DNA from: Argyresthia goedartella
Lineage: Eukaryota; Arthropoda; Insecta; Lepidoptera; Argyresthiidae
Assembly (NCBI GenBank): GCA_949825045.1
Contig: OX463829.1
Location: 28,459,715-28,523,714 of the forward strand
Length of the DNA stretch: 64,000 nucleotides
Direction of reading: 5' to 3'
The translations under genes were made by a program, and so were the position numbers. A model generated the notes under the pieces. That model had not been told where the DNA came from and did no database searches. It saw nothing but the letters and a program-made list of their open reading frames with translations. Below, piece by piece: positions 1-11,390 of this stretch (its first letter is position 1; the number at the start of each line of letters is the position of its first letter).

Positions 1-2160
1 TCAAAGTACTTTATTACTGTAGATATTTACATATACTTAGCAAACGTAAGTTTTTGCCTATTCTCTACATTGGGCCACTGTGCGAGAAGGAGGGCGTAGA
101 ATCTCCTACAGATTGATTTTTACATCTCTTTTAAGAATTGCTTGTGCTTAACTAATACAAATTGTATTATATCATAATTAATAAGCAGGTATAAATAATG
201 ACAAAATTATTAACAGCAAGGTCTGTGTTGAGCCAGATTAACCCCATACTAGTTAAAGACATCTTAGTAATCTTGAACATTGTGTAACATGGTTTACTTA
301 AAATGATGTTCAACTTACTATTAAATATTATGAAATATTAGTAAATATTGTAAACTCTCCTTTCATTCAAGATAGGGACCCCTAACCGTTTCAATTGTAA
401 TATCCCTTTTTCGACAAAGTCGCTTTAACATGGTTTTTAAATTGCTCAAATGGCAATTTCAAGATCTCCAGATTTAGGATAGAACGGGATTTAGAGTATC
501 TTGTTGTAGTAGAGAATGCATTGACCCTTGAAAGAATTGCTAACCTTCGCGAGTCTAAACCGTGGGGCAAGTAGTCTGTGATTATTTTATAGGTTAATAT
601 TACAGCTATCGCTAAGTTTGGAAAATGTTCTAAGGTTCTTACGTTCATACATTATATGTCAATTTCTTTAAAAAGCTCTCTTAAGGATTCTGTGCGTTTT
701 AAATCATAAATTGCTTGAATAGCTCTTTTCTGTAAAATAAAAATAGTTTTAATATCCGCTGCTTTCCCCCACAACAAGATACCATAGGACATGACACTAT
801 GAAATTAACTAAAATATACTAGTCTAGATGTAGCCTCTTTGCTATCAATGGTTATTCCAAGAAAATTCGTGTCATTTACTAATTCTGACGTGCTGCTGTC
901 TAAAACCAAACTGGTCTCAACTTGCCTGACATTTGGAAGTGAGAATTTGATACATTTGGTTTTACCAGCATTTCAAAATAATTTATTTTATTAACTGTGA
1001 ACCAATTCAAGGTTAAAGACAATACCCCATTAACATCATCAAAATCTTCTTTTGGTCTTTCAATTTTGAAGACCAGTGAAGTGTCATCAGCAAACAACAC
1101 TGTGTCAGTCAATTTCTCCACCATGAAAGGCAGATCGTTAATATATACCAGGAATAAGAAAGGGCCTAATATGGAACCTTATGGAACGCCAATTTTTACT
1201 CTAGATCCATCAGATTTAACGCCGTTTACTTCTGCCTGTTGATTTATATTGCTTAGGTTAAATCTTAGTAGATCCAATGCTTTATTTCTAACTCCGTAAT
1301 GATTTAATTTCATCATTAGCGTATTATGATCAGCACAATCAAATGCCTTCGACAGATCGCAAAAAACTCCGAAAGCATCCTGTGCAGCGTCCCTTGCAGA
1401 ATAAATATGAGGGTAATACCTGCATCCGTAGTCGATGTATTCCTAGTGAAACCGTATTGTTTGGCGTGGAGTTGTTTTGTACGGTTGAAGTGTGATAGCA
1501 TTTGATTGAGTATAATAATTTCAAAATTTTTACTTAGTGCTGGAAGAACAGTTATTGGTCTGAAACTTGAAGGATCACCCTTATCTCCCGACTTGAACAG
1601 TCAGTATCAGTTCACTGTGTTTCATGATGTCTGTAAAAGCTCCATCGTCAACACATTTATTAAATATATAAGCTAGGTATGTAAGGTAGGTAGGTATAAT
1701 ATATAGGCTATAACTAGTTTTATTGAACCAATGACTTTGACTGATATACCCCACAGGTCTTCAGTATTTTTTAGATAAGTAATCTATACGTTTTGACAAT
1801 AACCTGAGGATATACATGATAAAATTTAAAATCTACATTACTGTTTTTTAACAAAGTCTCTGCTTCATATGGAGATGAATTTAGACGCTCTGTTGTGAGT
1901 CCTTACTCACAACAGAGCATCTAAATTCATCTCATTAAAACATTCTTCACCAATGTATCCCTAAACATTGGTGAAGAATGTTTTAAAAGCTCGAGCTACC
2001 TCAGCGTTGGATTTAACAACATTATAACCTATCTTTTAGCAGAAATCATTGTCCCTTGGTATAACTTTGCCGGTTTCACGGTTTATGATTTGCCAAACCG
2101 ATTTCATTCTATTTTTTGAATTTTGTATTTTTCTATAAATTTGTAGTTTATTTTTATTTT
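1..2160 (-). mobile_element. LINE family A, copy 1 (Jockey/CR1-like, decayed)
   Basis: Remains of a non-LTR retrotransposon read on the minus strand, with its 3' end at or just outside the window start. Translated pieces show reverse transcriptase (RT) blocks: a GSILGPFLFLVYINDLPF-like block near 1160-1240, an FADD box (the YADD-type catalytic motif) near 1085, and the C-terminal LPFEQFKNHVKATLSKKGYYN tail near 391-470, which matches the tail of the copy at 15.4-16.3 kb. The N-terminal RT part can be followed in broken frames to about 2160. The stretch after FADD is missing its thumb segment (the sequence jumps near 850), and frameshifts and stops are frequent, so it is non-functional. Family membership is inferred from similarity with the copies at 15424, 35324, 39102 and 40890. 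Confidence 0.8.
1872..1986. repeat. two adjacent near-perfect hairpins
   Basis: Two inverted repeats lie back to back. The first has arms at about 1872-1901 and 1905-1933 with one mismatch and almost no loop. The second has 22-bp perfect arms at 1935-1956 and 1965-1986 with an 8-nt loop. They sit within LINE coding remains and interrupt the RT reading frame, so they arose after the LINE. Confidence 0.9.
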
Positions 2161-2606
2161 TTTAATTTGGATTTACCGTTGTGGGCGAATGTAGTTGGTA
2201 CAGTTAAGCAGGACATTGTGTGCGGAAGCCAATGGCCTGAAGCTCGACAGCTACGCCACAGAGATCTTCCACGAAATTAAAAAGGTTTCGAGAAGCCATT
2301 TTGCAGATAATGTTCCTGTTGACGCTTTCGTGCCTTTTATTTAGTCCCCATTCATCCCTATTGGCAGATCAAAGAAAACAATGGGACCCCCCGAATCGTC
2401 CCTTTGAAAATTACCTAGGTATCAATCGTAATATCTTATATTGAAAAGATTATCCTATCGAACTTCTTTCCGAAAGTAATATTACAGTATTATTCTCATG
2501 AGTCGCGTATTCTTATAGGATTCCGTATTTGTGCGAGATCGGAAAATTGGACGGGGACGTCCTTTGGGCAAAGGCAGAGTCCTATTTATATCCAAGTCTT
2601 TATAGA
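2161..2606. other. no assignable gene
   Basis: No recognisable gene. On the plus strand a frame of about 49 codons without a stop (2195-2344) has a codon-like composition but no ATG near its start and no family I recognise; it may be debris of a coding repeat. Confidence 0.4.
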
Positions 2607-2862
2607 ACGCTTCGTGGTTCACGCATGTGATGCAGGTTTGAATCCAGTGCTGACTTTGTACCAATGAGATAAGTAAATTATATGGACGTTCTAACGGTGA
2701 CGGAAAACATCGTGAACCTTCAAACTCCATACTAAGGGTGCGGCGTTGGGCTAGCCCTCTGTCCCACAAAAAATAGAGTATCAAATAACCGGCTTACCTA
2801 GGGTACAACTGTGCCTCTACCACCCTGTATGGGAAAAGGCGTGACGCTACGTTTTTTTTTTG
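2607..2862 (+). repeat. tRNA-headed SINE, family 1, copy 1
   Basis: The head at 2607-2650 has a B-box-like GGTTTGAATCC, and the tail at 2810-2860 (GGCGTGACGCT) matches the tail of the copy at 11214. The middle carries extra, unrelated sequence, so it is a disrupted copy. It is not a functional tRNA gene because no cloverleaf can be drawn. Confidence 0.5.
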
Positions 2863-3164
2863 TAAGCGAACCAACGAAATTGTTATTACATGGTCAACAT
2901 ACCAGTGCATCAACATTTGCGACGTCATCGAGGTATTTTATACATAAATAGCTTAACAGTGAGGTGCTGAGATAATAGTAAGCCTATTGTACATCTACAA
3001 TTAGATTTTACAAGATGTATATCTAAGGGCTTATTAACCCGGAATTTTCGCTGCTGTTGAATTCCAAAGAATTCAGGTTTGCCTGACCCCGGCCGTTTGG
3101 GAGTTGGACTCGCGTATCGAGATTTCCGCATCTGTTTTTAGATATTTTGCTTTACTGGTGCTAT

Positions 3165-3560
3165 AAGACCTTGCTTCACGCCAACTTTCATAATTCTAGG
3201 TCAACGGGAAGTGTATTATAGGTTTTGATTCCCTAGCGAATATCAGCAAAATTGTGACATTTCGGTATATTTTGATTTCATTGACCTAAAAGTTTGATTC
3301 TTTCACAACTTCAAGTTACTAGAGACAAAAATAATCGATATAGAAGACGGACAGACAGACAGACAGGTGGAAAGACATTTACAGTTTTCTGATTTTTCCC
3401 TTTACTTTGTGCTGCGAGACCGTGCTTCTTTCCAGATTTCATGATTCTAGGTCAACGGGAAGAACTCTATCCAGAGAAAAAGGGGTTTGAAAGACGGACA
3501 GACAGAAGGGCAACAAAGTGATCCTAAAAGGGTTTCTTTTTCCTTTTAAGGTACTGAACC
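3165..3560. repeat. dispersed lepidopteran-type repeat with internal direct repeat
   Basis: Contains two copies, about 250 bp apart (around 3175 and 3430), of a segment including TTCTAGGTCAACGGGAAG, a short GACA/GACG run (3340-3370) and an ending of the type ACAAAGTGATCCTAAAAGGG. This ending is a common interspersed repeat in moth and butterfly DNA. Its transposon class is not clear to me. Confidence 0.5.
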
Positions 3561-3739
3561 TTAAAAATTACATATTGTCTTGTACCACGCTTCTTAAGTC
3601 GCTAAATTTAAGCTTAATTAAATTTGAACGCCCAATCTTGGCTATTTAAATTATATTTAGTGATTAGTCAATATGTCAAAATACTTTCAAATTCAAACAA
3701 CAAACGTTACTGGTTATTTTGGTAATCTTAAGTTATTAC

Positions 3740-5443
3740 TATTCTATAAACCGCTTCTCGATGCGGGCGCTGCTGATTGGAGGGCCGGACCAGCGGGAGG
3801 CTCCTTGCGTATCGCGGTTGGTAATATCTCTGTCGCAGACCTACGCCGGGCTGGACGACGACTAAAGCCACGATCATCACGACCTGACGGCATCCTTCCA
3901 TACGTGGTAAGAGACTGTTTGTCAGCACTGGCGCAACCGCTCCTTCACGTCTACAATACAGCCTTAAAAACGTCTACATATCCAGGGCGTTGGAAATTGT
4001 CGCGTGTCACGCCCGTGCTCAAGGACGGTTCTAAGGCTGAAGTTCCCAACTATAGACCCATAGCTATCCTCTCTGTTTTTGGTAAGATCTTTGAAACCAT
4101 AATCACTGTTAAGTCACCCAGAAAGTTAGAGTTCACGTAGCAGAAGCACAGCATGGATTCTGTCCTGCTTGTTCAACGGTGATCATCTTTACTTTGTTAA
4201 CTACGCATCATTAGCTATGGACAAAAAGAAACAAGTAGATGTGACCTATTTTGACTTCAAGAAAGCTTTTGATCGTGTCCATAACGATGTGCTACTGCAA
4301 AAATTTGCTGCCTTAGGTTTCACTCCCAAGCTACACAAGCTGTTTGCTAATTACTTCGCTAACAGGTTACAATACGTACAGGTTTCCCGTATGCGTTCAG
4401 TGTGCTATGATACTTGCTCTGGTGTAAGTCAGGGGAGCACCCTTGGCCCTATCCAGTTTCTTATTGATCAATGATCTTCCTGAAGTCATCAAGAGTGCCG
4501 AGTGTCTTATGTTTGCTGATGACTTGAAGTTGTTCTTGAGTATCGAATGTGATGATGACGTTGAGATGTTGCAACGAGATATTGATAGAGTGGTTGAATG
4601 GTTGGTGAAAAATAACTTGACCTTCAATAGCTCCAAGTGCAAGATTATGACTTACAATTGACTCTTGACTCCTATTTGTCATGACTATTCCATAACTGGC
4701 ACTCCTATCATGAGAGTTCATAAAATACGTGACCTGAGACTGACTATGGACATAGAGCTGACATTTAATGACCACATTCAAGAGACACGTGTAACGGAGC
4801 TTCCAGGTCGCTTGGGTTTGTAATGAGGCAGGCGAAGGTTTTCAGTGGTGTTTCTACAGACATAACATTGTATGATGCCTTTGTCCGTAGCACGCTTAAG
4901 TACAACGCTATCATGTGGGACCCACCTGAAGTCAAATATAAGCTCATGTTGGAAAAAGTCCAGCGAAAATTTGCAAGATCCCTATATAATAAGATGATGT
5001 ATGGGTACTATCCACACTTATTGCCGTCTTTATTCGTGGCAGGCATGGTGGAAATTGATACCCTAGAGTTGTAGAGAAGGAAGCAAGCATAAGTAGTGCA
5101 CTACTATCTTCTTATAATCAATAGAGTGGATAACCCCACAGCTCTGCGAAGCTGTACCTTATCAGCCTCAAGCCATTACACAATGTTGCGCTCTCGGCCG
5201 CTGTTCGCAACGGGTGTGGCCCGTACAGAGCACGCTCGACACACGCCCACCTTCCAGGCACTGACATTGCTGAATGCGTGTGTCACTCAGTACCCAGAAA
5301 CTGAAATTTTTGGTATAAGCCTTTGAAAATGTATCCATCATCCAATAGTTAATAAGTATTTCAACATAATTCTAACTAAAAATGAGAAATTGAATGATAA
5401 TTCGTAATTGTAAATTGTAATCTAAGTAATTAATATTATAATA
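3740..5443 (+). pseudogene. LINE family B, copy 2: broken ORF2 (RT)
   Basis: Fragments of one LINE ORF2 in order on the plus strand. They are an RT thumb/finger block with NYRPIAIL (3750-4138), a motif A block DFKKAFDRVHND and SGVSQGS (4169-4474), an FADDLKL catalytic box (4443-4661), and a C-terminal domain (4823-5074 and about 5096-5326). The motif A aspartate is present, unlike in the copy at 30.6-33.5 kb. At least three frameshifts or stops and a truncated 5' end make it dead. The 3' UTR runs to 5447, is interrupted by the solo LTR, and appears to resume at 7618 up to an AATAAAG near 7745. Confidence 0.8.
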
Positions 5444-5447
5444 ATGA

Positions 5448-7617
5448 TGTAACGGCATAAATAGCTAAGGTCGAGCCACCGCTGTCAGAAAGCTATGATC
5501 GTCTATTCTATCTACCCCCAAAGAGATGTCCCGATTCAGCAGTGAAAATGTCAAGTCAAGAATGATAAGTCTGAAATTCTCGTTTCTTGAGAAATTCGTT
5601 AGCTGTACAATAGTTGAACGGAAGATTGGTTCAGGAAGTTAAAGTTTCAAGTTAAACAGAGAAAGCATGTATGCCCGCAAGCCGGTATTTCGCATCAGTA
5701 AGCGGTGTTTTGCGCCAGATCGATCTTTGTTATAATTTGTGTACTGGTACCATTTATTTTTTGTATATATGGGCGCTTGGAGCTTCTTTTACGTGGTCGA
5801 CCACAATTTATAATATTTGTTTGGGATATCGTATGGTTATTCGTCGTAGTGTTACGACGTGAGTACTCAATTATATTTCATGTGCTCGCTAGTAGCGGCT
5901 TTAGTGGCTCCAATTATATAATTAGTTCACGGCAATAACGATCCAAATAGACCGGGTTTACACAATTGCGATTTGATTTTCCGAAATGGGTCTGAACTAG
6001 GGTTTCCTCAAAAGGTCCGTAACGCTTTGAAACCTTCAACTCTGCGCAATTCGAGCTGGATGTTATCGAAACGTTTTCTTTAGTGCTTTAGAGATCTAAC
6101 CCTCTCCACAACGAGTTACGTACTTTGGAAAATACCGATTTTAGGTACCTCGTTTACCTCAGCACGCCTCGACTGAGCCCAGCAAAATAAATGCGTGACA
6201 CCATCTACACGTTAGATCTCCCAGCAAAATTGACATTTAATTTAAAGATGCAACTTGAATCAAAACGATCCAAGGCAAGGCAAAATATCTACCCGTCCCT
6301 AAACAATCAACTTTAGACTGTAATTTGATCGCTTCGCGCGTCCCCGACAATACTCAAATGTCAAAGATATCAACAGGATAGGTTATCTGAGTTGACAACG
6401 TTTATACTTTGTTCTGAATTTGTTATTTTCATCCGCGGAACCCCATCGATCAAACAGTCTCCCTATGCCTTGACAACCTAGGTTTAGCCTCAACTAAACT
6501 CCTGTCTAGCCTAGTCTAAAATCCTAGTGTTATACCACGTCCATCATCGACACCACTCGAAGATGGTTGTGTGTGAATTGAATGTGCTTGTATGTTTAAC
6601 GACTTATGTGTGTGGGATTTTCAAAACTCGCTACACGAAGGGAATGAGGAAAGGATTAACCCGCGAATTTCCTAAGAGCTAATCCAGGAACCCTATGGTG
6701 AAGGAAAAAGGAAATTAGGGTCGCTCCAAGCCCAGACTCAGACTCAGATCAAAATTACCTAAAAGTTCTTATCTAACGTCCCAAGGATAGTTTTGGGATT
6801 TGGGTAGGTAGATTTAAAGGATAGGAACCGATGTATATCTCGGCGCTTCAGACACACACGAAAATCCACTGTAGCACGCAATCACAAATCTTCCAGTTCC
6901 AGACGCGTAAAACAGCAGACAGAACTGTTCAGATTACCGAAAGACACGTGTACCACAGTGGTTTGACGTACGGACTGCTCCCCTTTTCCACCCCCGCTCT
7001 CGTATTTATAGTAGCCCCCACATGGGTGAGATGGCGTCCTACCCCGCAAATACTGCCCAAGCGCAAGCTTCTTATCATAAACTACACAGGGTCTAGTTTC
7101 AATCAAACATGCCATGCACGCCCGCTGTTCTACAATTTAGTGTATGCATAGTTCCTATAATCAACCATCGGTTATCACTCAAGTCATTTGGTATTGCCGA
7201 TACACAAAATTTGTCGATCGCTGGCTATAAAGCGGTTGCAATTAATTAAGCCTGACTGCCCGACCGCTAGCGTCTAAGACAAAGATCACTGGCAAGATAT
7301 GCAAACCCGTGATGTCAGACTCACCACAACGTAATAATCAATCGCAATTGTATATTTGCAGTCAACACATTACTTTCTCCGTATAGTTCCATAAGAACCT
7401 TCCATTATTTAGTTATCAATAATTTATTCAGCGCGCAGCCAAATCGGCTCTGACTCCTACACATTTCGCAGGAATGCGACAAAAAAACATGACCCGACTT
7501 CTTTTCCCCGAAATTAACTACGTTCTCAGGCTCATTTCTTGCCAACTTACTTCGAATTACTCGATAACCCAAGCGTTAAATGAACTGACTCTTGTATTCA
7601 ATGTGTGTACCATTACA
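5448..7617 (-). mobile_element. solo LTR of a Ty3/gypsy element (2.17 kb)
   Basis: The reverse complement matches, along its whole length, the LTR at 51368-53569. It begins TGTAACGG and ends CCATTACA on the plus strand, the same TG...CA inverted ends as that LTR. It is flanked by a 4-bp direct repeat ATGA (5444-5447 and 7618-7621), the target-site size expected for gypsy integrases. There is no gag or pol on either side, so it is a solo LTR formed by LTR-LTR recombination. By eye it differs from the 51 kb LTR clearly more than the two LTRs there differ from each other, so it is an older insertion. Short open frames inside it are incidental. Confidence 0.9.
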
Positions 7618-7621
7618 ATGA

Positions 7622-8111
7622 TACCTAATTGAATTTTTAATTTTATTTGTTATTAGATAAATTGAATTGTATTATTTTGTTATTGTATTGTATTACTATT
7701 CACATGTGTTGGTGTAGTATAATGTAAGTGTGTGATTTGGATTAATAAAGAAATCTAACTCCAAATCTACTATTGTTATATAATCTGTTATCGGAATATG
7801 TTACCCCACGTAATAATTAATCATGAGGTAAGCCAAACATCCAAGACTAGACACTACTGAGATAGATATGCTAATCGCTTTCGGTACCAAGATAAATTTA
7901 CGAGGAGTTTTCGACTGACAAAATATACCACATGGGTTCTTATACAGCATATTTAAAGCTTACGAGGTTCCGCATGAAGTTGAAGAATTCCTACCGATTA
8001 CGTCCAACCTCACTTGTTTAATTAATTGTGTCATAATCATAACATTTGCACGTCTGCATGGCAGAACATAGTTATCTATTTATATGTAAGTGACATTATA
8101 ATAATACCTGT
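7622..8111. other. no gene; end of a LINE 3' UTR, then unassigned DNA
   Basis: 7622-7760 is AT-rich and contains an AATAAAG; it is probably the displaced 3' UTR end of the family B LINE split by the solo LTR. From 7760 to 8111 I see nothing assignable. Confidence 0.4.
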
Positions 8112-8254
8112 AGCTCTATTTTTGAATCACTCGCGTCGTGGCGAGCGTCGCCAAGCACAACGATTGGTTCATATCACTCGACTTCACTAGTCTCTACCAA
8201 TCGTGTCGTTTGGCGAGCGGTCGCTTGCTTGGCGAGTGATTAAAAAATAGAGCC
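8112..8254. mobile_element. short MITE (about 143 bp)
   Basis: Terminal inverted repeats: the left end reads GCTCTATTTTTGAATCACTCGC and the right end is its near-complement, GCGAGTGATTAAAAAATAGAGC. The internal part repeats GGCGAGCG-type words. No coding capacity. Superfamily unassigned; no clear target-site duplication because a SINE abuts the right end. Confidence 0.65.
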
Positions 8255-8530
8255 CCTGTGGCCGAATCAGCAGTGACCCTTCCTACGAAGCCAAGGGTCC
8301 CGGGTTCGAGTCCCGGTGGGGGCAAATATGTGTTTGACGAGAACGGATGTTTGTACCCTTGTCATGGTTGTTTATCTATCTAAGTATAATATTTATCTAT
8401 ATAAGTATGTGTATCGTTGTCTAGTACCCAAGATACAGGGAATCCTAGTTTGGGGCTAGATCAATGTGTGTAAATAGTGTCCAAGGTTTTAACTATATTC
8501 ATGCAAATAAACATTAATTTACTTTACTTT
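8255..8530 (+). repeat. tRNA-headed SINE, family 2, copy 1
   Basis: The head is tRNA-like, with an A-box-type GTGGCCGAATCAGCAGTG and a B box GGTTCGAGTCC. The body ends with AGGGAATCCTAGTTTGGGGC, a tail seen again near 19738, 22775 (reverse) and 60254. Such elements are copied by LINE machinery and transcribed by RNA polymerase III from the internal boxes. Confidence 0.8.
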
Positions 8531-8564
8531 ACTCAAAATCTTTAGGATAGATGGAGATGAATGA

Positions 8565-8665
8565 CATTGCGGTTCGAGGCTCTGCCTTCCAATCAAGAGG
8601 TCCGGGGTTCGAATCAAGGCTGGGGAGGAAGAAAAAACCTCAGGTCTTGGATGTTTGTTCATAAT
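8565..8665 (+). repeat. SINE family 3, 5' part
   Basis: Carries the GGTTCGAATC B box, the GCTGGGG...AAGAAAAAAC segment and the CTCAGGTCTTGGATG segment of family 3 (best seen at 40291). The 3' half is missing. Confidence 0.6.
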
Positions 8666-9635
8666 TCATAATTTATTTATTGCACACAAATAATTGAGAG
8701 AAAACAAGTGTTACTTAAAAATAGTGCACAAAGGGGAGCTTATCTAGCAAACCATTGAATGTTCAGCAGGGTAGACCAATGTGTAGAACAGTATGTCTAA
8801 AGTATCTAGTACATACATATTAATTAAAATGCTCCACACGAATAAAATAAACATATATTAGTATACTACCTACTACTTTTATACATTTTGGGGAAATATA
8901 GTACCATCATTTGAAAAAAATCTCCTATAGAACATATGTAACGTACCAAATGAAAAACAAGTTACTATTTTATACATTTTGGGGAAATTTAGTATGTACC
9001 ATCATTATGAAAAAAATCTCCTAGAAACGAAAAACTGGAAAACAAGTTACTATGGGAGAACCAACCAACCAAATATGTTTTTAGTTTTTTTTTTTTTATA
9101 TAGAAATTTATTAACTTTAATTATTATAATTTTATAATTATTATAATAAATTATAATTTTAGTTTGAGACTTGGGAAAAGATGTTCATAGTGATGGTTAC
9201 TATCATTTCTTAAAGTATGGTAAGCTAATGAAATGTCACCCTATTAATATAATTGGTATAGCAGAATTGGAAGCCTACTTTAAAACTTATTTCCCTTGCA
9301 GCTAGCATGTGGCGGTAAACCCTTGCTTTTGTTAAACTTTTAGTCGAATTTCAAAAACCATTCAAAACCATTTGTTTTATGAATTTTAAGTGTTGGGCTG
9401 CATGGGAAGAGAACCCTTACTAGCTACTACTCACTAGGTACTAGCTAAAAGAAGTAATCCTTCTTCACACGAGTTTTAAATACGTTAAGAGTTGGACTAT
9501 CCCTGGTGCAAGGGAATGCTCTGCCCAACCGAACTGCCCGGAGTCTAGACCCGTGCTCATGTGGCGTGTTATGCTGTGGGGCTGAGAGCGTGGAAACGTC
9601 TGAAGTTCTCCGAGGCCTGCTGGAAGAAATAAATT
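8666..9635. other. no gene; AT-rich
   Basis: No coding signal. An imperfect duplication of about 100 bp with the shared words TTTATACATTTTGGGGAAAT and ATGAAAAAAATCTCCTA occurs around 8878 and 8970. 9080-9160 is a TA-rich inverted tract. Confidence 0.5.
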
Positions 9636-9740
9636 AAAAACGTTTTACATGTGTGTGGCGTCGCTGTTTATGGTTCCCACGACACATGGTATCATAGTGT
9701 GGGCCAGAAATAATGTACATGCCTTTATATAAATATTTAT
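9636..9740 (+). repeat. SINE family 3, 3' part
   Basis: Matches the 3' half of family 3: GTGTGGCGTCGCTGTTT, ACGACACA..GGTATC.TAGTGTGGG.CCAGAA and GTACATGCC. The head is lost. Confidence 0.6.
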
Positions 9741-10086
9741 GTTTAAGTTTTTTAATTCCAACAATTAAAAATAACAGAACTTCAATATTGTTCTGTGTTC
9801 GGTATAATGTGACTTTCAATTTGTCATGACACAAAATCATCGAATTAGATGTATTTATTTAAAATTATATCATAAAGTAGTACACATATCAATTAATCTT
9901 TCTTCAATCAACCTTCCTATTTTTAGGTATAGGTAATTAGATAAATCTGAAAGCAAAGGCCTTAATAGTGATGTCAAAATAGAGTATATCACTACTGATA
10001 TAGATAATCGCATTATTATAAGCAAGTTTACATTTACAAACATACCGTCATACAACCCCATCACAACAGCCAACTGCCTATTCTCC
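9741..10086. other. 3' flank of mini-plexin A
   Basis: No separate gene is supported. A 101-codon hydrophobic frame (9870-10175, minus) overlaps the 3' end of the mini-plexin gene in another frame and is probably chance. If the GT of the splice-donor-like AG|GTAAGG at the mini-plexin stop is used, part of this stretch would be intron. Confidence 0.4.
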
Positions 10087-10893
10087 TTACCTATTCTTAA
10101 AAAAGTTCTTTGGGAGCAGACTGCTCGATAAAGCCAACGCTCTGCAGGTGTTCTGATCCGTAATCCAAATCCCACTTTGTCGAGGGCACTGCTCTACAGT
10201 GCTACAATACTTAGTTTCTTCACACCAACCACAGCGGAATGAACGGATACTTGACGTGACATCGTTGCATTCGTCGCAGCTGGTTGCGAGCTCGTGACAC
10301 TTGTATGCGACTAGCAGGATCTTGTTGGAGTAGGGCTCGGCACCCCCCCAGAACACTCGCAGGGTGCCAACAGCTAAATGCTTTAAGATACGGATCTTTA
10401 CTGTGTCACAGAATATGTAATTCTTGTCTAATTGCGCCGCCGTGTTATAGACCTTCTGATCGACGTGGATCTCACAACCGAGCTGGTTCTTCGCCACACT
10501 CGGGTCGTCAATGGAGATCTCCAACTGAATGTTCTGACGTATGTTGGCAGGGACGAAGATCGGGGACTTGCTACTTATTTGGGGGCAGGCGCCGTGGATT
10601 TTCTCTTTGTGCCGCCCGATTGAGTTGATCAAGACCTTGGAAGGGCAGTGGCGGCGAGGCATGCTGGTGCAGCCGTAGTAGTGGCACCAGTCACAGCGGA
10701 AATCTACTTTTTTGCACTCGTAGCAGGTTTTAAATTGTCCGCAGTAGGTCTCAGTCTTGATGTGGCTAGCAGCGACGTCAATGTCTGAGATAACGGTCTC
10801 GAAAAGGAAAAACATGATGATTGCCGATATAAATCGATTCACTGGTCTCGCATCACTAGAAAGGGTATTTCTATGTATCTGTTTTTGCCACAT
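10087..10893 (-). CDS. secreted PSI-IPT-PSI protein, plexin-like (mini-plexin A)
   Basis: The 268-residue frame has a hydrophobic N-terminal stretch at residues 20-35 (signal peptide or anchor). It is followed by an eight-cysteine PSI domain (C51, C57, C60, C67, C70, C75, C83, C103), a beta-rich linker with a probable C140-C162 pair, and a second eight-cysteine PSI domain (C199, C206, C209, C221, C224, C230, C236, C250) with the diagnostic CGWC. The motif FVPANIRQNI after the first PSI and VFWGG before the second match the PSI1-linker-PSI2 region of plexins, the semaphorin receptors. The semaphorin domain, membrane segment and cytoplasmic GAP domain are absent. Start: the first ATG gives a longer N-terminus; Met27 would place a signal peptide directly at the start and is an alternative. 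The stop codon lies inside a good splice-donor sequence (AATAG|GTAAGG), so a further exon cannot be excluded. The function is unknown; extracellular action is inferred. Confidence 0.8.
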   Translation of the reverse strand: MWQKQIHRNTLSSDARPVNRFISAIIMFFLFETVISDIDVAASHIKTETYCGQFKTCYECKKVDFRCDWCHYYGCTSMPRRHCPSKVLINSIGRHKEKIHGACPQISSKSPIFVPANIRQNIQLEISIDDPSVAKNQLGCEIHVDQKVYNTAAQLDKNYIFCDTVKIRILKHLAVGTLRVFWGGAEPYSNKILLVAYKCHELATSCDECNDVTSSIRSFRCGWCEETKYCSTVEQCPRQSGIWITDQNTCRALALSSSLLPKNFFKNR

Positions 10894-11213
10894 GTTCCAA
10901 GTTTAAACGTTAAATTGTTTTTTTTTTTAAACCCTTCTCAAATGAGAACCTCTGGTGAGATAAGATGAGCAAAATGATGAAAAAGCAATTTAAGTAGCGT
11001 CTTATATAATCGAGTTTGTTATGTTATTATTTTTAAACAAATGTATTGTGTCTCAATTCAATTGAATTACATGATTGTCATCAATACAATTGACGGTATC
11101 ATTCACATTGTAATTTGTTTACATCATTGATTGTATAGGGAAACGAATTTTACGTGTGTATTGTGATATATCAAGATGTAATGTATCATGTGAAATGTAA
11201 AATAAGTAAATAA

Positions 11214-11390
11214 GACCTCCATGGTCTAGTGATTTCTTACGCAGAAGATGCAGGCTCGAATTCAATGCTGACCTTGTACTAATCTGCGGCAATAAGCTAT
11301 CACCCTGTCACTCAAAATTGGAATACTGAATAATGAAAACACAATTGTGCGTCTGCTGAAAATGGCGTGACGCTGTGTTATGTTATATAA
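11214..11390 (+). repeat. tRNA-headed SINE, family 1, copy 2
   Basis: The head GACCTCCATGGTCTAGTG resembles an A box and GGCTCGAATTC a B box. The body ends with AAAATGGCGTGACGCTGTGT, shared with the copy at 2607. It lies between the two mini-plexin genes. Confidence 0.7.

Noticed and set aside
8255..8330. tRNA gene
   Set aside because: The A and B boxes belong to a SINE head; no complete acceptor stem and anticodon arm can be drawn, and the same sequence recurs with SINE tails.
9870..10175. 101-codon hydrophobic frame next to mini-plexin A
   Set aside because: Overlaps the PSI2 coding sequence in another frame; low complexity, no domain.
10284..10628. Plus-strand frames over the mini-plexin A gene (114 and 63 codons)
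   Set aside because: Shadow frames of the better supported minus-strand PSI gene.
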